Source: Verrucomicrobiia bacterium
GTDB lineage: Bacteria; Verrucomicrobiota; Verrucomicrobiia; Verrucomicrobiales; Akkermansiaceae
Assembly (NCBI GenBank): GCA_947462875.1
Contig: CANHQJ010000021.1
Coordinates: forward strand, 18,260 to 82,259
Reading direction: 5' to 3'
Length of the DNA stretch: 64,000 bases
Part shown: piece by piece, positions 30,601 to 39,736 of the stretch
Numbering within the stretch: position 1 is the first letter of the stretch
How the letters are laid out: every line of letters begins with the position of its first letter
The notes under the pieces: generated by a model
What the model saw: only the letters and a program-made list of their open reading frames with translations
Told to the model about the DNA's origin: nothing
The model's database searches: none
Program-made: the position numbers and the translations under genes

Positions 30601-31992
30601 GGTCGCGTCGAAATGAAGGGTGGCGTTGTTGGTGATGGCTCCGGCGTAACTCGGCGCTCCGAGCAGGCCAGCGCCGGTGATTTTCAACGAGCCGCCGCTG
30701 ATGGTGGTACCTAGCGAGTGGCCGCCCGCGCCGCTTACCGTTAGCGTGGCAGTGCCGGTTTTAACGAGCTCAAAGGCGCGGCTTCCGCCTTGAACAAAAG
30801 TGCCGGCGAATTCACCGTCCACGGTTTGATTGATGGTGAGCGATCGGTTGGTGTTGGTGCCGCTCAGGGTGAAATCACTCCGGATCGAGGAGCCAGCCAC
30901 GCCGCTGAGGTTGTTGAGGGTGTGGGTGCCCGCGCCGTTTTCACCGAGGAAAAGTTGAGCGCCACTGGCGGCGAGGGTGACCGAACTGCTGTTGAGCAGG
31001 GCACTTTGCGAAATGGCGAGGTTGCCCGCATTGACGGTGGTCGCTCCGGTAAAAGTATTGCCGTTGTTGTTGAGTGTGATGGTGCCGCTACCGGCTTTGG
31101 TGATGCCGCCGTTCGAGAGGATGCCGGTGAAAATCGCACCGGTGCCGAAGTTGCTGTTTAAACCGGTGGCAATCGCCGTGATCTCGCGGGTTGCTCCGCC
31201 GAGATTGGTATTGCCATTGAATCGTATGAAAGAGGTGCTCAGTCCTCCCGAACTCCCGCCAATCTGAATGTTCCCGCCGATGGTGACGGCATTGTCAAAC
31301 GTTCGTCCGGTGGCCGTGCCCGAGCCGATCGCTCCGCCGTTCAGATTGAGTCCACCCGTTCCGAACAAGCTCACGTTGGTATCGATCCGGATGACACCCG
31401 AGCTGAGTGTGGTGCTGCCAGTGCGGCTTTGGGTGCCTCCCTGAAGGTTGTTGTAAAGAGTCGCTCCGTTGACCGTGATATCGCCCGCTCCAGTCAGCAC
31501 TTGCGTGCCGCCGAAGGTGATCGTGCCCGTGCCGGAGAGTGTGGTGGTAGTGCCGGTGTCGAAGGTGCTGGTGCCGCCGGAACGCAGGAGCGTTCTGCCG
31601 CTGGCCACAGTCCAGCTTTGATTCGAGCCCACCTTTGTGTTGACGTTGAGCGTGAGGTTCTGGGTGGCTGCCGACATGTCAATCCCGCCTGAGCCGAGGA
31701 ACAGGGTGTTGGTTCCGCTGCCGCTGTTGACGACGACGGCTCCTGATGGGCTGGTGAGCGCGATGCCGGTGAGAGTGTAGCTTGCGTCCAGTGCTTGGGT
31801 CAGATTGGAGGTGGTGGAACTGTCGAAGACGACCGCTTCGGGATTGGTGTTGTCGGGCGGCGTGCCGGTCCAGTTGGTGCCGGTGGCCCAGGAGGCATTC
31901 GTTGTTCCCGTCCAAGTGGCAGCGGAGGCGTCAGATAGCGCGAGGAAAGCAATGGATACTGTTAAAAGTCGAGAATGAAAACGCATTTTCAT
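27658..31992 (-). CDS. Giant autotransporter-type beta-strand-repeat surface protein
   Basis: A 1444-residue exported protein. Residues 1-25 are a signal peptide (two in-frame ATGs, 31992 and 31986). Nearly the whole length consists of beta-strand repeats of the type ITKAGSGTITLNNNGNTFTG and LTKSGSGMLTLPAACTHTGN, predicting a long beta-helix. The C-terminal 120 residues differ: an acidic calcium loop (DFDDDPDGDSVANGLEWIL) and a small beta domain, with no PEP-CTERM and no outer-membrane barrel. It may therefore be released or held non-covalently, unlike its downstream paralogue at 25098. Adhesion or surface-layer function is inference. Confidence 0.9.
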   Translation of the reverse strand: MKMRFHSRLLTVSIAFLALSDASAATWTGTTNASWATGTNWTGTPPDNTNPEAVVFDSSTTSNLTQALDASYTLTGIALTSPSGAVVVNSGSGTNTLFLGSGGIDMSAATQNLTLNVNTKVGSNQSWTVASGRTLLRSGGTSTFDTGTTTTLSGTGTITFGGTQVLTGAGDITVNGATLYNNLQGGTQSRTGSTTLSSGVIRIDTNVSLFGTGGLNLNGGAIGSGTATGRTFDNAVTIGGNIQIGGSSGGLSTSFIRFNGNTNLGGATREITAIATGLNSNFGTGAIFTGILSNGGITKAGSGTITLNNNGNTFTGATTVNAGNLAISQSALLNSSSVTLAASGAQLFLGENGAGTHTLNNLSGVAGSSIRSDFTLSGTNTNRSLTINQTVDGEFAGTFVQGGSRAFELVKTGTATLTVSGAGGHSLGTTISGGSLKITGAGLLGAPSYAGAITNNATLHFDATTAQTLTGTITGNGSLLKSNSGSLSISGTSSGFTGSTSVSGGILNINSAIGGNLAVTGGRLVLNSTLGGNVTGSSTGTLGGSGGSTGTLAMSGTSTFLLTGGATTTGLTFNGVTLADTVYLEFASSPDNATVYDVVTYGAGGLSGLANLTPLARGTVTNDTANSKITFTAGAPGTRTWNTGDGVWNRFGILTNWVEDDQLYYQGDDVIFDDIASNTVITLEGLLSPFSVTVENTANTYTFSGTGGLSGNGFFDKLEAGTLVIANSNVNFTGSTLIDSGLFRIIDGGSWGTGALINKGTVEIDRSTELMLSSAISGTGTLVKNGSGTLRLNGSNTYTGATILNSGILQAGANNAFGSGTWTINGGIVSSDSGTTRTLSNALLINANPSFGDGINGGQLVFSGAVDLNGATRTITSVLGTQGARFNGVISNGGITKTGTGRVTLANDSNTFTGATTINEGILATSIGALATSASVTLASGAELALGSNGTTLINNLNGAAGSLIVSNFNITADGARTLQVNQTVNGAFAGGYTQGANRVISLTKSGSATLALTSSQNYGGNTTVNQGTLAIASGGGIYRGAFNGSAVVSVASGATLELQSWGYQESTASLGGLANSAARVVIKGGTIRVTGTSTYGRGVTIETGGATFEATAGNTWTFDNTGDGNIAFVYNDNPSLAFAGDGSFVFNKSFSGTGALTKSGSGMLTLPAACTHTGNTSVTGGTLAVTGSLGNTAVTVASGATLSGNGNIGGAVTIEAGATHRLAVAASPAAQVTRLISGALNLSATGDILSLTAASTPANGTYIIATATGGITGSPESVNQSGVSGTFSIVGNNLILTVGASPFDTWAAANGLDGSPGKEADFDDDPDGDSVANGLEWILSGDPLDGQSDTLVQTTATSSGGLTLKFSRNENSIGEATLSVQYNNDLGPVWNNVAIGTATSGPDANGVTVTINTDAAPDQVTVNIPASNAPTGKVFARLRATQP

Positions 31993-32083
31993 GGTGATGG
32001 TAATCTGTAGGTGCGGGAGTAGGCAGGTGTCTGCAATCGGATCACCATTGCTTCCTTATTTCGGAAATGGCAATTGATGTGCT

Positions 32084-32108
32084 CTGGTGTTGTTAGCAAA
32101 CCAGTTTG
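32084..32108 (-). promoter_or_regulatory. Shared upstream element, copy upstream of the giant repeat protein
   Basis: On the minus strand this reads CAAACTGGTTTG, then TAA and ending ACCAG, 92-116 bp before the 31992 start. Its core CAAAC-TG-GTTTG has perfect 5-bp arms. It matches the element at 27592-27616 at 19 of 25 positions. Confidence 0.45.
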
Positions 32109-32267
32109 ACGGGATTTCATTTTCTACTGTGGAGTCATGACACCCGGATCGCACCTCATCTGATGGAGAGCCCTGGAATGTGATGGGCCGTCAACTCATC
32201 ACGTTGTCGGGAAATTCAGGAAGTCGTTGCGTGGCTTGTGGCTGAAAGCAAAGTGTTTTTGTGAATG

Positions 32268-34192
32268 TCACGGGGCGGGGGTGCTGAAATCGATGGCGAA
32301 TGGCTTGAGTCCGGGCACGGTGACGTTGGCGCGGGAGCTGTTCCGTTCCATCGAGAGGAAAGGGGAATCGTAGGTTTTGGATGGCAGGAGATCGAAAGCC
32401 TTGCCGTTGATTTTCGGCGAAACGAATGCTTTCGGTTGGTGGGCATCGAAGGAGCTCCACTCGATCGTCTCATGCGTGACAGGAAACTTTCCTTTCACGC
32501 TGTCCGGGCTTATGGTCCATTGCTTGGTTTCCTCCAGCACCTTGTTTTGAAACGATGCGAAGTTCTCGCCCGTGCTGACGTCGCCGGCGATGAGCCACAC
32601 GCGCGAGCGATCCGTAGCCGCGACAAACGCAGCGGGTGAAGCTGTCGTGCGTTTTTCATCCCAGCGGTAGTTGCCATCGAGAAACTTCACGGCGACAAAG
32701 CCCTTGCCATTGCCCGCAAAAATCCAGCCGTCCTTTTCCACTTTTTGCAGGGCTTTTCCCTGAAAGCGGATGCCGATCGCAGGGGTATTGTAAGAACCGG
32801 GATGATCCTTGCCGGTGGGCGCGATGCGCTGCAGGAACAGCATGTTGCGATGCTGGAAGGTCCAGAACGAGCGCTGCGGTCGGCCACCGGAATCGTGCGG
32901 GATGTGCGAGTGCACCGAGCAAATTTCCTGGCTTTCCGGATCATCGAACAAGATTCCACAAGCGCGCTTTTGACTGGAGATTCCGGCATATTCGATCGTG
33001 GGATCCAGTTGTGTGCTGCCGAGCAGATAGTGTGGCGTGCGGTAGGCGTAGTTGACCAAGGAGGAATCGGCATCCAGTACCTGACCGTGCGATTCACCGG
33101 CCGTGGGGCGGGCCACCTTGCCCAGCACGCGGTTGGAGATGACAAACGATTTGGCGTAGGGAAAAGTCTGCTTGGCTAACAGAACCGCGGCGATGGGAGC
33201 TTGGTAGCGGCTGGTCTCGAACACCCGCGAGTGCGAGGAGCCTGCGGATTGCCCCGCCACGGCAAACAGGAGATTCTTGTATCCGGCAAACGAGTTTTTC
33301 GCGTAGTCGCCCCGGCTGATGCCGCCACCGCGCTGGCCATGGACGGAAATTTGAGCTTCTTCGATCAGAGCCAGATCGAGCAGCAGGCGGAAGCGGTGGC
33401 GGATCAGTGGGTCCGGCGATAGATCGTACAGATTGATCAGCGCCGGCCAGGAGTATTTTTGATAGGTATTCGAGCCGACCTCCGCCCACAGTCCGGATTG
33501 TGCGCGGCGCAACGGCCATGCGCGATAGAATGCCGTGTAGGCGGCGGCGTGCGCGGCGATGCTGTGCCCATCATTGCATGTGCGGTTCTGGAAGGCGGGG
33601 TCTTGTGCCAATAGAGCCGTGATCAGGTAGTAGGCGGGGCGGCGATTGAGGTCGTGGTTTTCCGTGCCTAACAGAAGGAGCAGATCATCCGCTCCCGCAT
33701 CGCTGAGCTTGCTTTCCGATTTCACCCAGAGCCAGAGTGCCTGCTTCATCGCGGCTTCCGTTTCCGGTGTCAATCGACCGCGGAAATGCGGGCTTTTGGC
33801 ATGAAACAGAGCGAGAATGCGGACGTAGTCGGTGACGGAAAAAAAGTCCAGGGCAACTTGCCGGGATTTTCAGGAGAGGTCGCGGGGAGGTCTGCGGAAT
33901 GGGAGCGGAGCAAATCGCTCGCCTGTTTCAGCAAGCGGGCATTGGCTTCCTCGGTCTTTTCATTCAGATAGAGCGCGGAGAGGCACCAGAGATTGTCTCC
34001 CCAGATGCCCTCGGGCCAGGCGTTCGCGCGGGCGATGGTCTTGCGCAGCGATTGCTCGCGCAGTTGCAGCGAGGTGGCGTGTGTGCTGGCGACCAGTGCT
34101 GCTAATTCGGATGGGGTTGGTTGGATGGGTGCCGCAGGCGGAGCAGCGAACATGCCGTGAACTGCGAAACACCAGAAGAGGAGAAATTTCAT
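32268..34192 (-). pseudogene. Secreted alpha-helical/beta protein gene broken by a frameshift
   Basis: Two consecutive frames make one protein of about 640 residues. The first (start ATG 34192, signal peptide MKFLLFWCFAVHGMFA) ends at 33770 soon after a run of seven T (minus strand; 33839-33845 on the plus strand). The second frame, ending at 32268, has no proper start: the family-like sequence continues upstream of its first TTG (DYVRILALFHAKSPHFRGR) up to the same T-run. One extra T would join them as LPWTFFSVTDYV. The N-terminal half is helical and the C-terminal half beta-rich, as in alginate and heparin lyases, but I cannot name the family. It may be a true mutation, a sequencing error or slippage-controlled expression. 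Confidence 0.75.
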
Positions 34193-34253
34193 AGAGGAAG
34201 ATGCGTTCTGTGCCGCAGTAACAGAGTGGTGAATCACTGATGCTCGAACGCGT

Positions 34254-35228
34254 CTATTTTTTCAACATCTCGATGAGATAGGGCGTGGGGGTGTTGTGTT
34301 TGACGCCGGTGGCTCCGGGGTAGAAAAGATCACAAGGAATACCGATTTCCTTGCAGCGTTTTTGTAGACCTACGCCGTAGTTGGCGGAGTGCGTGGGGTC
34401 TTGTTCGTTTTTTCCCATTTGCGGCGGCTTGACGTAGTACATCGAAACAGCGGGATCGTCCTTGCTGGCCAGAGCGTAGGGCGAGTATTCCGCGATCCAC
34501 GGCAGGATGCTCTCGCGCTCGGCAAGGGCCTGGGCGAAGTCTTTTTTGCCGAAGGCGTGTCCGCCGTAGCGGCTGTTAGGCGTCCACTCTTTTGCTTGTT
34601 GGGGATCCAGCGTGGTCTGCGCGCCGATCACCGCGATGCAGAGCGGGCGGGTGGATTGTCGGGCGATGGGATCGGTGCTCTTGGGGTCGGCGAGGTCATC
34701 GTGAAATGCCAGCCACAAACTGGAGCAGGCTCCGGCCGAGCTGCCGGCGAGTCCGACGCGCTTCGGATCGATGTTCCATTCCTTCGCCTTGCTGCGGAGA
34801 AATTGCAGGGCGCGGGCGGAATCGTGAAGGGGACCGATGACGGGCGGCTTCAGTCCCTCGGCCGTGGCCTGGGGAATGAAACGGTAGTTGTTCGCCGCCA
34901 CCGAGATGCCGGCATCGAGCAAGGCTTGGACATCGACCATGCGATTGACGCGCTCCTTGCTTCCGTTCATCCAGCCACCGCCGTGAATGACAAGCGCGAG
35001 AGGCGTGGGCTTGTCCGATTTCGCCTGCCAGAAGTCGAGCACGTTGCGTTGATGGTCGCCGTATTTCACCCCGGCGTGCGTGGGTTTCGGCACGGATTTG
35101 TCATAAGTTCCATCCGTGGCCTGCTGTGTGGCGGGTTTCTTCGGCTTGGCTTGTGGTTTTGTTTTCTGCGGCGTTGTCTGGGCGGCGAGGCATGCGGTGC
35201 CAATCAGGAGGAACAGAATGGGTTTCAT
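34254..35228 (-). CDS. Exported alpha/beta hydrolase (esterase-like)
   Basis: A 324-residue hydrolase of the BD-FAE/esterase type. A signal peptide (residues 1-16, ending LAA) is followed by a lysine/proline-rich linker. The catalytic framework is complete: the oxyanion motif IHGGGWMNGS (81-90), the nucleophile Ser164 in AGSSAGACSS, and a His near the C-terminus (GVKHNTP). Related exported enzymes in these bacteria act on esters of plant or algal polysaccharides; the substrate is not known. It follows the frameshifted gene's start by 62 bp on the same strand and is separated from the upstream heme-binding giant by a terminator. Confidence 0.88.
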   Translation of the reverse strand: MKPILFLLIGTACLAAQTTPQKTKPQAKPKKPATQQATDGTYDKSVPKPTHAGVKYGDHQRNVLDFWQAKSDKPTPLALVIHGGGWMNGSKERVNRMVDVQALLDAGISVAANNYRFIPQATAEGLKPPVIGPLHDSARALQFLRSKAKEWNIDPKRVGLAGSSAGACSSLWLAFHDDLADPKSTDPIARQSTRPLCIAVIGAQTTLDPQQAKEWTPNSRYGGHAFGKKDFAQALAERESILPWIAEYSPYALASKDDPAVSMYYVKPPQMGKNEQDPTHSANYGVGLQKRCKEIGIPCDLFYPGATGVKHNTPTPYLIEMLKK

Positions 35229-35302
35229 TCCAAGTAATACGAAATTTGCCTACGCGGCTTATCATGAGATTCGACTCGCCTGAGTCGTCCGTATTGCTCC
35301 GC

Positions 35303-35337
35303 AAAAAAAGCCCGCAGGTGAGTGACCTGCGGGCTTT
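35303..35337 (-). terminator. Rho-independent terminator of the PVC heme-binding protein gene
   Basis: Stem AAAGCCCGCAGGT/ACCTGCGGGCTTT (13 bp, loop 35320-35324) followed on the minus strand by seven T (35303-35309). It lies 16 bp after the stop of the 35353-39579 gene. Confidence 0.9.
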
Positions 35338-35352
35338 GGAGAAAGAGCGAAA

Positions 35353-38300
35353 TTATTTCATCGGATGCTCCTTGAGCAATTCGTCAACCATGTAAAAACT
35401 CTGACGTCCTTTGGTGGCTGCGCGGACTTTTCCGACTTCCTCGGGCTTCACGGCGGGAGCCTTGTTGCCAAAGTTGTTGCGCACGTAGGTGAGCACAGCT
35501 GCGACTTCGTCGTCTTTCAGCATGCCGCCGAAGGCTTGCATGGGGACCTGGCCTTCGTATTTTTTGCCATCGAGCTCAAACGGACCCATCAAGCCGTGAA
35601 GTGTGAGTTTGATGAGGCGATCGGTGTCTTGGGTGACCCAGGGGCTGTTGGCCAGCGGTGGGAACGCGGGCGGAAGGCCCTTGCCATCAGCCTGGTGGCA
35701 GGTGGCGCAGTGGGCATCGCGGAAGTAGATTTCGTGACCGGAGAGGAATTGTTTTTTCTCTGCGTCGCTGAGGTGTGAGGGGGCGGGAGGTGCGGGATGC
35801 TCGACCACTTCCACTTCGGTCACGCCAGCGAGGCGATCGCTCGCGGTTTTGGCAGCGCCCTTGATCCAGTTGTCCTGTGGCTGGGCGGAGGCGATGCTGA
35901 CGATTTTTTTGCCAGCGGCATTGTCCATCCAGGAAGCGGCGACGATCGCTTCCAATCGCACGCGGCCTTCCGGATCCGTGGCGGCTTTTTCCAGCAGCGC
36001 GGCGTGATCGGGGATGGCGTGGTAGTTGTAGCGAATGACCCGCACGGCGGCAGCGCGCGCACGGAAGTCCTGGGAAGCCAGCACTTGCTTGAGGATGTCC
36101 TGATCGACCTTGTTCAGACCCCAGCTGACATAGAGCGCCTCGAGAACGTGGTGTTCGTAGCGCGGGTCTTTTTTGTCCAGCTTGGCCACCCATGCCTTGA
36201 GGGCGGTCAAGACTTCCGCGGCGGGACGGGCGCGCAGCTCGCAGCGGGTGCGGTAGCGCGAGCGGTTTTCCGGCAGCTTGAGATTCTCTAACAAAGTGGC
36301 GATGGGAGCTTTGTCGATCTGCGCGGGCTTCACCAGCGGACGCGAGGGGTAGGTGATGCGATAGACACGGCCGTGGACGTGGTCGCGCAGCGGGTCGCGG
36401 GCATTGTGCTGCATGTGGCCGATGAGGACATTGTGCCAATCGATCACGTAGAGCGAGCCATCGGGAGCGAATTCCAGATCGGCGGGGCGGAAGTTGCCGT
36501 CGGCGGATTTGAGAAGCTCATGACGGAAGCTGGTTTTGTAACCGGTGCCATCATCGACAATGGCATGCTGCTTGATGCCGAGGAAACCGATGTTGTTGCA
36601 GAGAATCAGGTCGCCTTGCACTTCATCCGGGAAGTGGCGTGAGGAAACGATTTCCAGGCCCGAGGTGGGGCGCACTTTTTGTCCTTCCGGAATCAGGTCC
36701 GCCGTGAGTGGTGCGGTGCGGCCGTAGTGCGGCTTGATCGAGGAGGGGAGCATCCAGTTCATCGTGGGACCGGAGGTATGGAGGAAAAAGTCCTGACCCC
36801 ACTGATCGAACACAATGCCCCAGGGATTGGGGATGCTGACCTGGGCGGTGCGTTCCAGCATGCCGCGCTGCGGGCTGTAGCGCCAGAAACCGCCATTGAC
36901 GCCGCGCACGGCACCGTAGGGAGTCTCGACATTGGTGTGGAGGAAAACGCCCTCGCCCATGAGAAAGGCACCGGAGGGATCTGCGGTGTAGGCACTGATG
37001 GCGTGGTGGGTGTCATGGCTGTCGAATCCGCCGAGCACGATTTCACGGACATCCGCTTTGTCGTCGCCATTGGTGTCGCGCAGCAACATGATGTTCGGCT
37101 CTTGCGAGACATAGACGCCTTCGGGCGCGAACTCGAAGCCGATAGGCAGGTGGAGTTTGTCGGCGAAGACGATTTCCTTATCCGCCTTGCCATCGCCGTT
37201 GGTGTCCTCGTAGATCAGCAATTTGTCGTTGGGCAGGGCATCGCCGGGGCGATAGTGCGGATAGGTGGGCATGACCGCGACCCAGAGACGACCTTTTTTA
37301 TCGAAGGACAACTGCATGGGGTTGGCGAGGTTGGGGAATTCTTTTTCCGAGGCAAAAAGCTGGACCTTGTAGCCTTCCGGCACCGTCAGCTTGCTCTCCG
37401 CGTCCTTGCCATAGAGGTACTGTTCGCTGCCATTTTTCGTGCTGGGGCGGTAGTTGGTGGCCACGGGAGGAAGCTTGTGCGTTTTCGAGTCATCGACGCT
37501 GAGATTGGTCGTCTTGCCACTGGCGACGGCGTGGATGAGCTGATCGCGCAGGGCGGCCATTTCTCTCGTTTTTTTCACTTCGTCCTGATAGTTCTGCGGG
37601 CCGAAGGGTGCGTAGCGGCGGCCGTGGGTGTGCACACCGTTGAGGATGTTGTAATCGTTGTGCCAGAACCAGTCCTTCTGTTTCACCGCGGCATGGACTT
37701 TTTCCGGATCGGCTTTCGAGGCGGTGGAAGCGTGGCCATAGAGTCCGTTAGCCAACAATACGGCGAGTTGTTTGTAGCCGTCTTCGTTGGGGATGAATCC
37801 ATTGCTGGTAAAGGGTGTTTTGGCGGTGCTGAAGTGCTCCTTGGTGGGGGTGAAGAGGTCGATGAAGGTCAGATTGTTCTTTTTCGCCACACGCTGCATG
37901 GCGGCGCTGTAGAGGGCGAGGTTGGCGTTTTCTTTTTCGCCATTGGGCAGGTCGCGCTGCTTGCTGAGGTTCTCGTAGGCGATGGGGGAGACCAGCACGA
38001 GGCGTGGCGCTGCTTTGCCGTTGTACGCTTTGCTGAGGGTATGGGTGACGAATGCGTTGAGCTCGGCTTCGTAGTTATCGACGCGGCTCGGGCCATCGAA
38101 GGATTCGTTGTAGCCGAAAAAGGCGACGATGGTATCGGCCTCGAGGAAATGCAGCCACTGGTCGGGGGTGGGAAAAAATCCTTCTCCCGAGTGGACGTTG
38201 AACTCCGGGCGGAATTTTTCGGCACCGGGGAAGGCCCACTGGGATTTGCGACCGGGGTGGGGGCGGAAGGCGGGGGTGTCACCGGGGCGACCCATGTTGC

Positions 38301-39579
38301 GCAGAAACAGTTTTTTGTCAGGGTAGCGCAGTTGCAGCTCGGTTTCGAGGCGGCTGTAGTAGATGTCGCGTTCAGCCAAGCCGTTGCCGAGGAAAACGAT
38401 GCGTTCGCCATTGGCCGGCGCGGCGACTCCTTGGGGAAGGGCCGTGGAGGCGGCGGGTGGATCCTGAGCAGGAGCGTGTGAGGCATTGTTGGCGGTTTTT
38501 TTCGCACCGGTGGCGGCAGGAGCTGCTGAGGTGGCAGGGGCGGCTGCGTCTGCTTTGGCTTGGGTCGAGGGGCTCTTGCCCAAAGCGAAATCAGCAGGCT
38601 TCAGATTGCGGGTTTTGAAAAAATTGCCATCCTTGATGAATCCGTAGTCCGAGGGTTGGAATGGATCGATGAAGCTTACGTCGCCCTTAGCGGGGATTTT
38701 CAAGCCGGTGAGATGGTGCACGGTGTTGACGAACAAGCGCCGCAGGTCCTCATCGGCGAAGTCCGTGGACGAGCCCATGGTGGTGCAGAAGGCTTTGCCC
38801 TTGGTGCTGCCGTTCGGTGCGGTGTATTCGCGTAACCAAGCGAGTGGCATCATCGGATTGTTTTTGGGACCATCGATGTTTTTCGAAGTGGGTTCCAGTG
38901 TCTCGGTGACGGCTCCGCGCAACAGGATCGTGGCGGCCTTTTGATCGAGATTGGCGATGCCATAGACATCGGTAGGGCCGAAAATTTCACCGACATCGGC
39001 CAATACGGGATGCTTGGCGTTGGCGGCTTCCACCACGCTGCGGGTGCCTTCCTTTTTGTGCACACCATGGTGGCTGACCCATTGTTCGCCGAGGATGTTG
39101 AGACCGAACTTCGCCCAGGCGAAGTCGCCCGTCTTGGCGGAGCCGGTGAAGGCGTGGGTGGCGGTGCGGAAGCCCATGACGGGCTTGCCGGCGTTGAGGA
39201 ACTCGGCGAAGTTGGCGAGCTGGTTATCGGGCAACTGGCGGAAGCGTGTGCCGATGATCAGCAAGTCCGCGGATTTCAGCGCTTCGGTGCCGGGGATGTT
39301 TTTCTGAAAATTCGAGTCGATGTAGCCGCCGTCCGGATTGATGGCGAAGAGCACCACGCAATCGAAGCCGTACTTTTGGCTGAGGATTTTCGCCAGCATG
39401 GGGCAGGATTCCTCGCTGCGGTATTCTTCATCGCCCGAAACGAGCACGATTTTTTTCCCATTGGCGGTGCCGGCTTTGGCGGGGATGAGCAGCCATTCCT
39501 GGGCGGTGGCCGTGGTAATACTCAGGGCTGCAACGGTGCAGGCAGTGAGCCATGGTTTGAGGAGACGCAGATACTTCAT
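35353..39579 (-). CDS. PVC-type heme-binding fusion protein: ThuA, SGNH, beta-propeller dehydrogenase-like, HEAT and cytochrome c
   Basis: A 1408-residue exported protein (ATG 39579; signal peptide to TTATAQ). In order: a ThuA-like domain (residues about 30-270; KIVLVSGDEEYRSEESC), an Ala/Pro-rich linker (about 340-390), an SGNH-hydrolase-like domain starting ERIVFLGNGLAERD (about 400-640), a beta-propeller of the membrane-bound dehydrogenase type (about 730-1090; GRLWVAVMPTYPHY), HEAT-like helices (about 1110-1260) and a C-terminal cytochrome c with CATCH at 1291-1295 and a Met ligand in PMQAFGG. This modular set is typical of Planctomycetes and Verrucomicrobia and is thought to oxidise sugars in the periplasm; substrate and electron acceptor are unknown. 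Confidence 0.9.
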   Translation of the reverse strand: MKYLRLLKPWLTACTVAALSITTATAQEWLLIPAKAGTANGKKIVLVSGDEEYRSEESCPMLAKILSQKYGFDCVVLFAINPDGGYIDSNFQKNIPGTEALKSADLLIIGTRFRQLPDNQLANFAEFLNAGKPVMGFRTATHAFTGSAKTGDFAWAKFGLNILGEQWVSHHGVHKKEGTRSVVEAANAKHPVLADVGEIFGPTDVYGIANLDQKAATILLRGAVTETLEPTSKNIDGPKNNPMMPLAWLREYTAPNGSTKGKAFCTTMGSSTDFADEDLRRLFVNTVHHLTGLKIPAKGDVSFIDPFQPSDYGFIKDGNFFKTRNLKPADFALGKSPSTQAKADAAAPATSAAPAATGAKKTANNASHAPAQDPPAASTALPQGVAAPANGERIVFLGNGLAERDIYYSRLETELQLRYPDKKLFLRNMGRPGDTPAFRPHPGRKSQWAFPGAEKFRPEFNVHSGEGFFPTPDQWLHFLEADTIVAFFGYNESFDGPSRVDNYEAELNAFVTHTLSKAYNGKAAPRLVLVSPIAYENLSKQRDLPNGEKENANLALYSAAMQRVAKKNNLTFIDLFTPTKEHFSTAKTPFTSNGFIPNEDGYKQLAVLLANGLYGHASTASKADPEKVHAAVKQKDWFWHNDYNILNGVHTHGRRYAPFGPQNYQDEVKKTREMAALRDQLIHAVASGKTTNLSVDDSKTHKLPPVATNYRPSTKNGSEQYLYGKDAESKLTVPEGYKVQLFASEKEFPNLANPMQLSFDKKGRLWVAVMPTYPHYRPGDALPNDKLLIYEDTNGDGKADKEIVFADKLHLPIGFEFAPEGVYVSQEPNIMLLRDTNGDDKADVREIVLGGFDSHDTHHAISAYTADPSGAFLMGEGVFLHTNVETPYGAVRGVNGGFWRYSPQRGMLERTAQVSIPNPWGIVFDQWGQDFFLHTSGPTMNWMLPSSIKPHYGRTAPLTADLIPEGQKVRPTSGLEIVSSRHFPDEVQGDLILCNNIGFLGIKQHAIVDDGTGYKTSFRHELLKSADGNFRPADLEFAPDGSLYVIDWHNVLIGHMQHNARDPLRDHVHGRVYRITYPSRPLVKPAQIDKAPIATLLENLKLPENRSRYRTRCELRARPAAEVLTALKAWVAKLDKKDPRYEHHVLEALYVSWGLNKVDQDILKQVLASQDFRARAAAVRVIRYNYHAIPDHAALLEKAATDPEGRVRLEAIVAASWMDNAAGKKIVSIASAQPQDNWIKGAAKTASDRLAGVTEVEVVEHPAPPAPSHLSDAEKKQFLSGHEIYFRDAHCATCHQADGKGLPPAFPPLANSPWVTQDTDRLIKLTLHGLMGPFELDGKKYEGQVPMQAFGGMLKDDEVAAVLTYVRNNFGNKAPAVKPEEVGKVRAATKGRQSFYMVDELLKEHPMK

Positions 39580-39736
39580 AAGGTGGTATGGGGTTACGCC
39601 GACAATCAGCCAAATATTACGCGTTCGTGCAACAAATTGCGCTCTGCTGACACGATTGCCTCGTATGTGCGAGACTGATCCGCGCTTCCTTAGTCCGTTC
39701 TTGTCAAAAAGCCTCCGGATGGGTAACATGACGCCC

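Noticed and set aside
25426..31267. Many plus-strand frames and regular repeats opposite the two surface-repeat genes
   Set aside because: These are antisense to repetitive Gly/Thr-rich coding sequence. The spacing and divergence of the repeats are of protein beta-strand type, not a CRISPR array.
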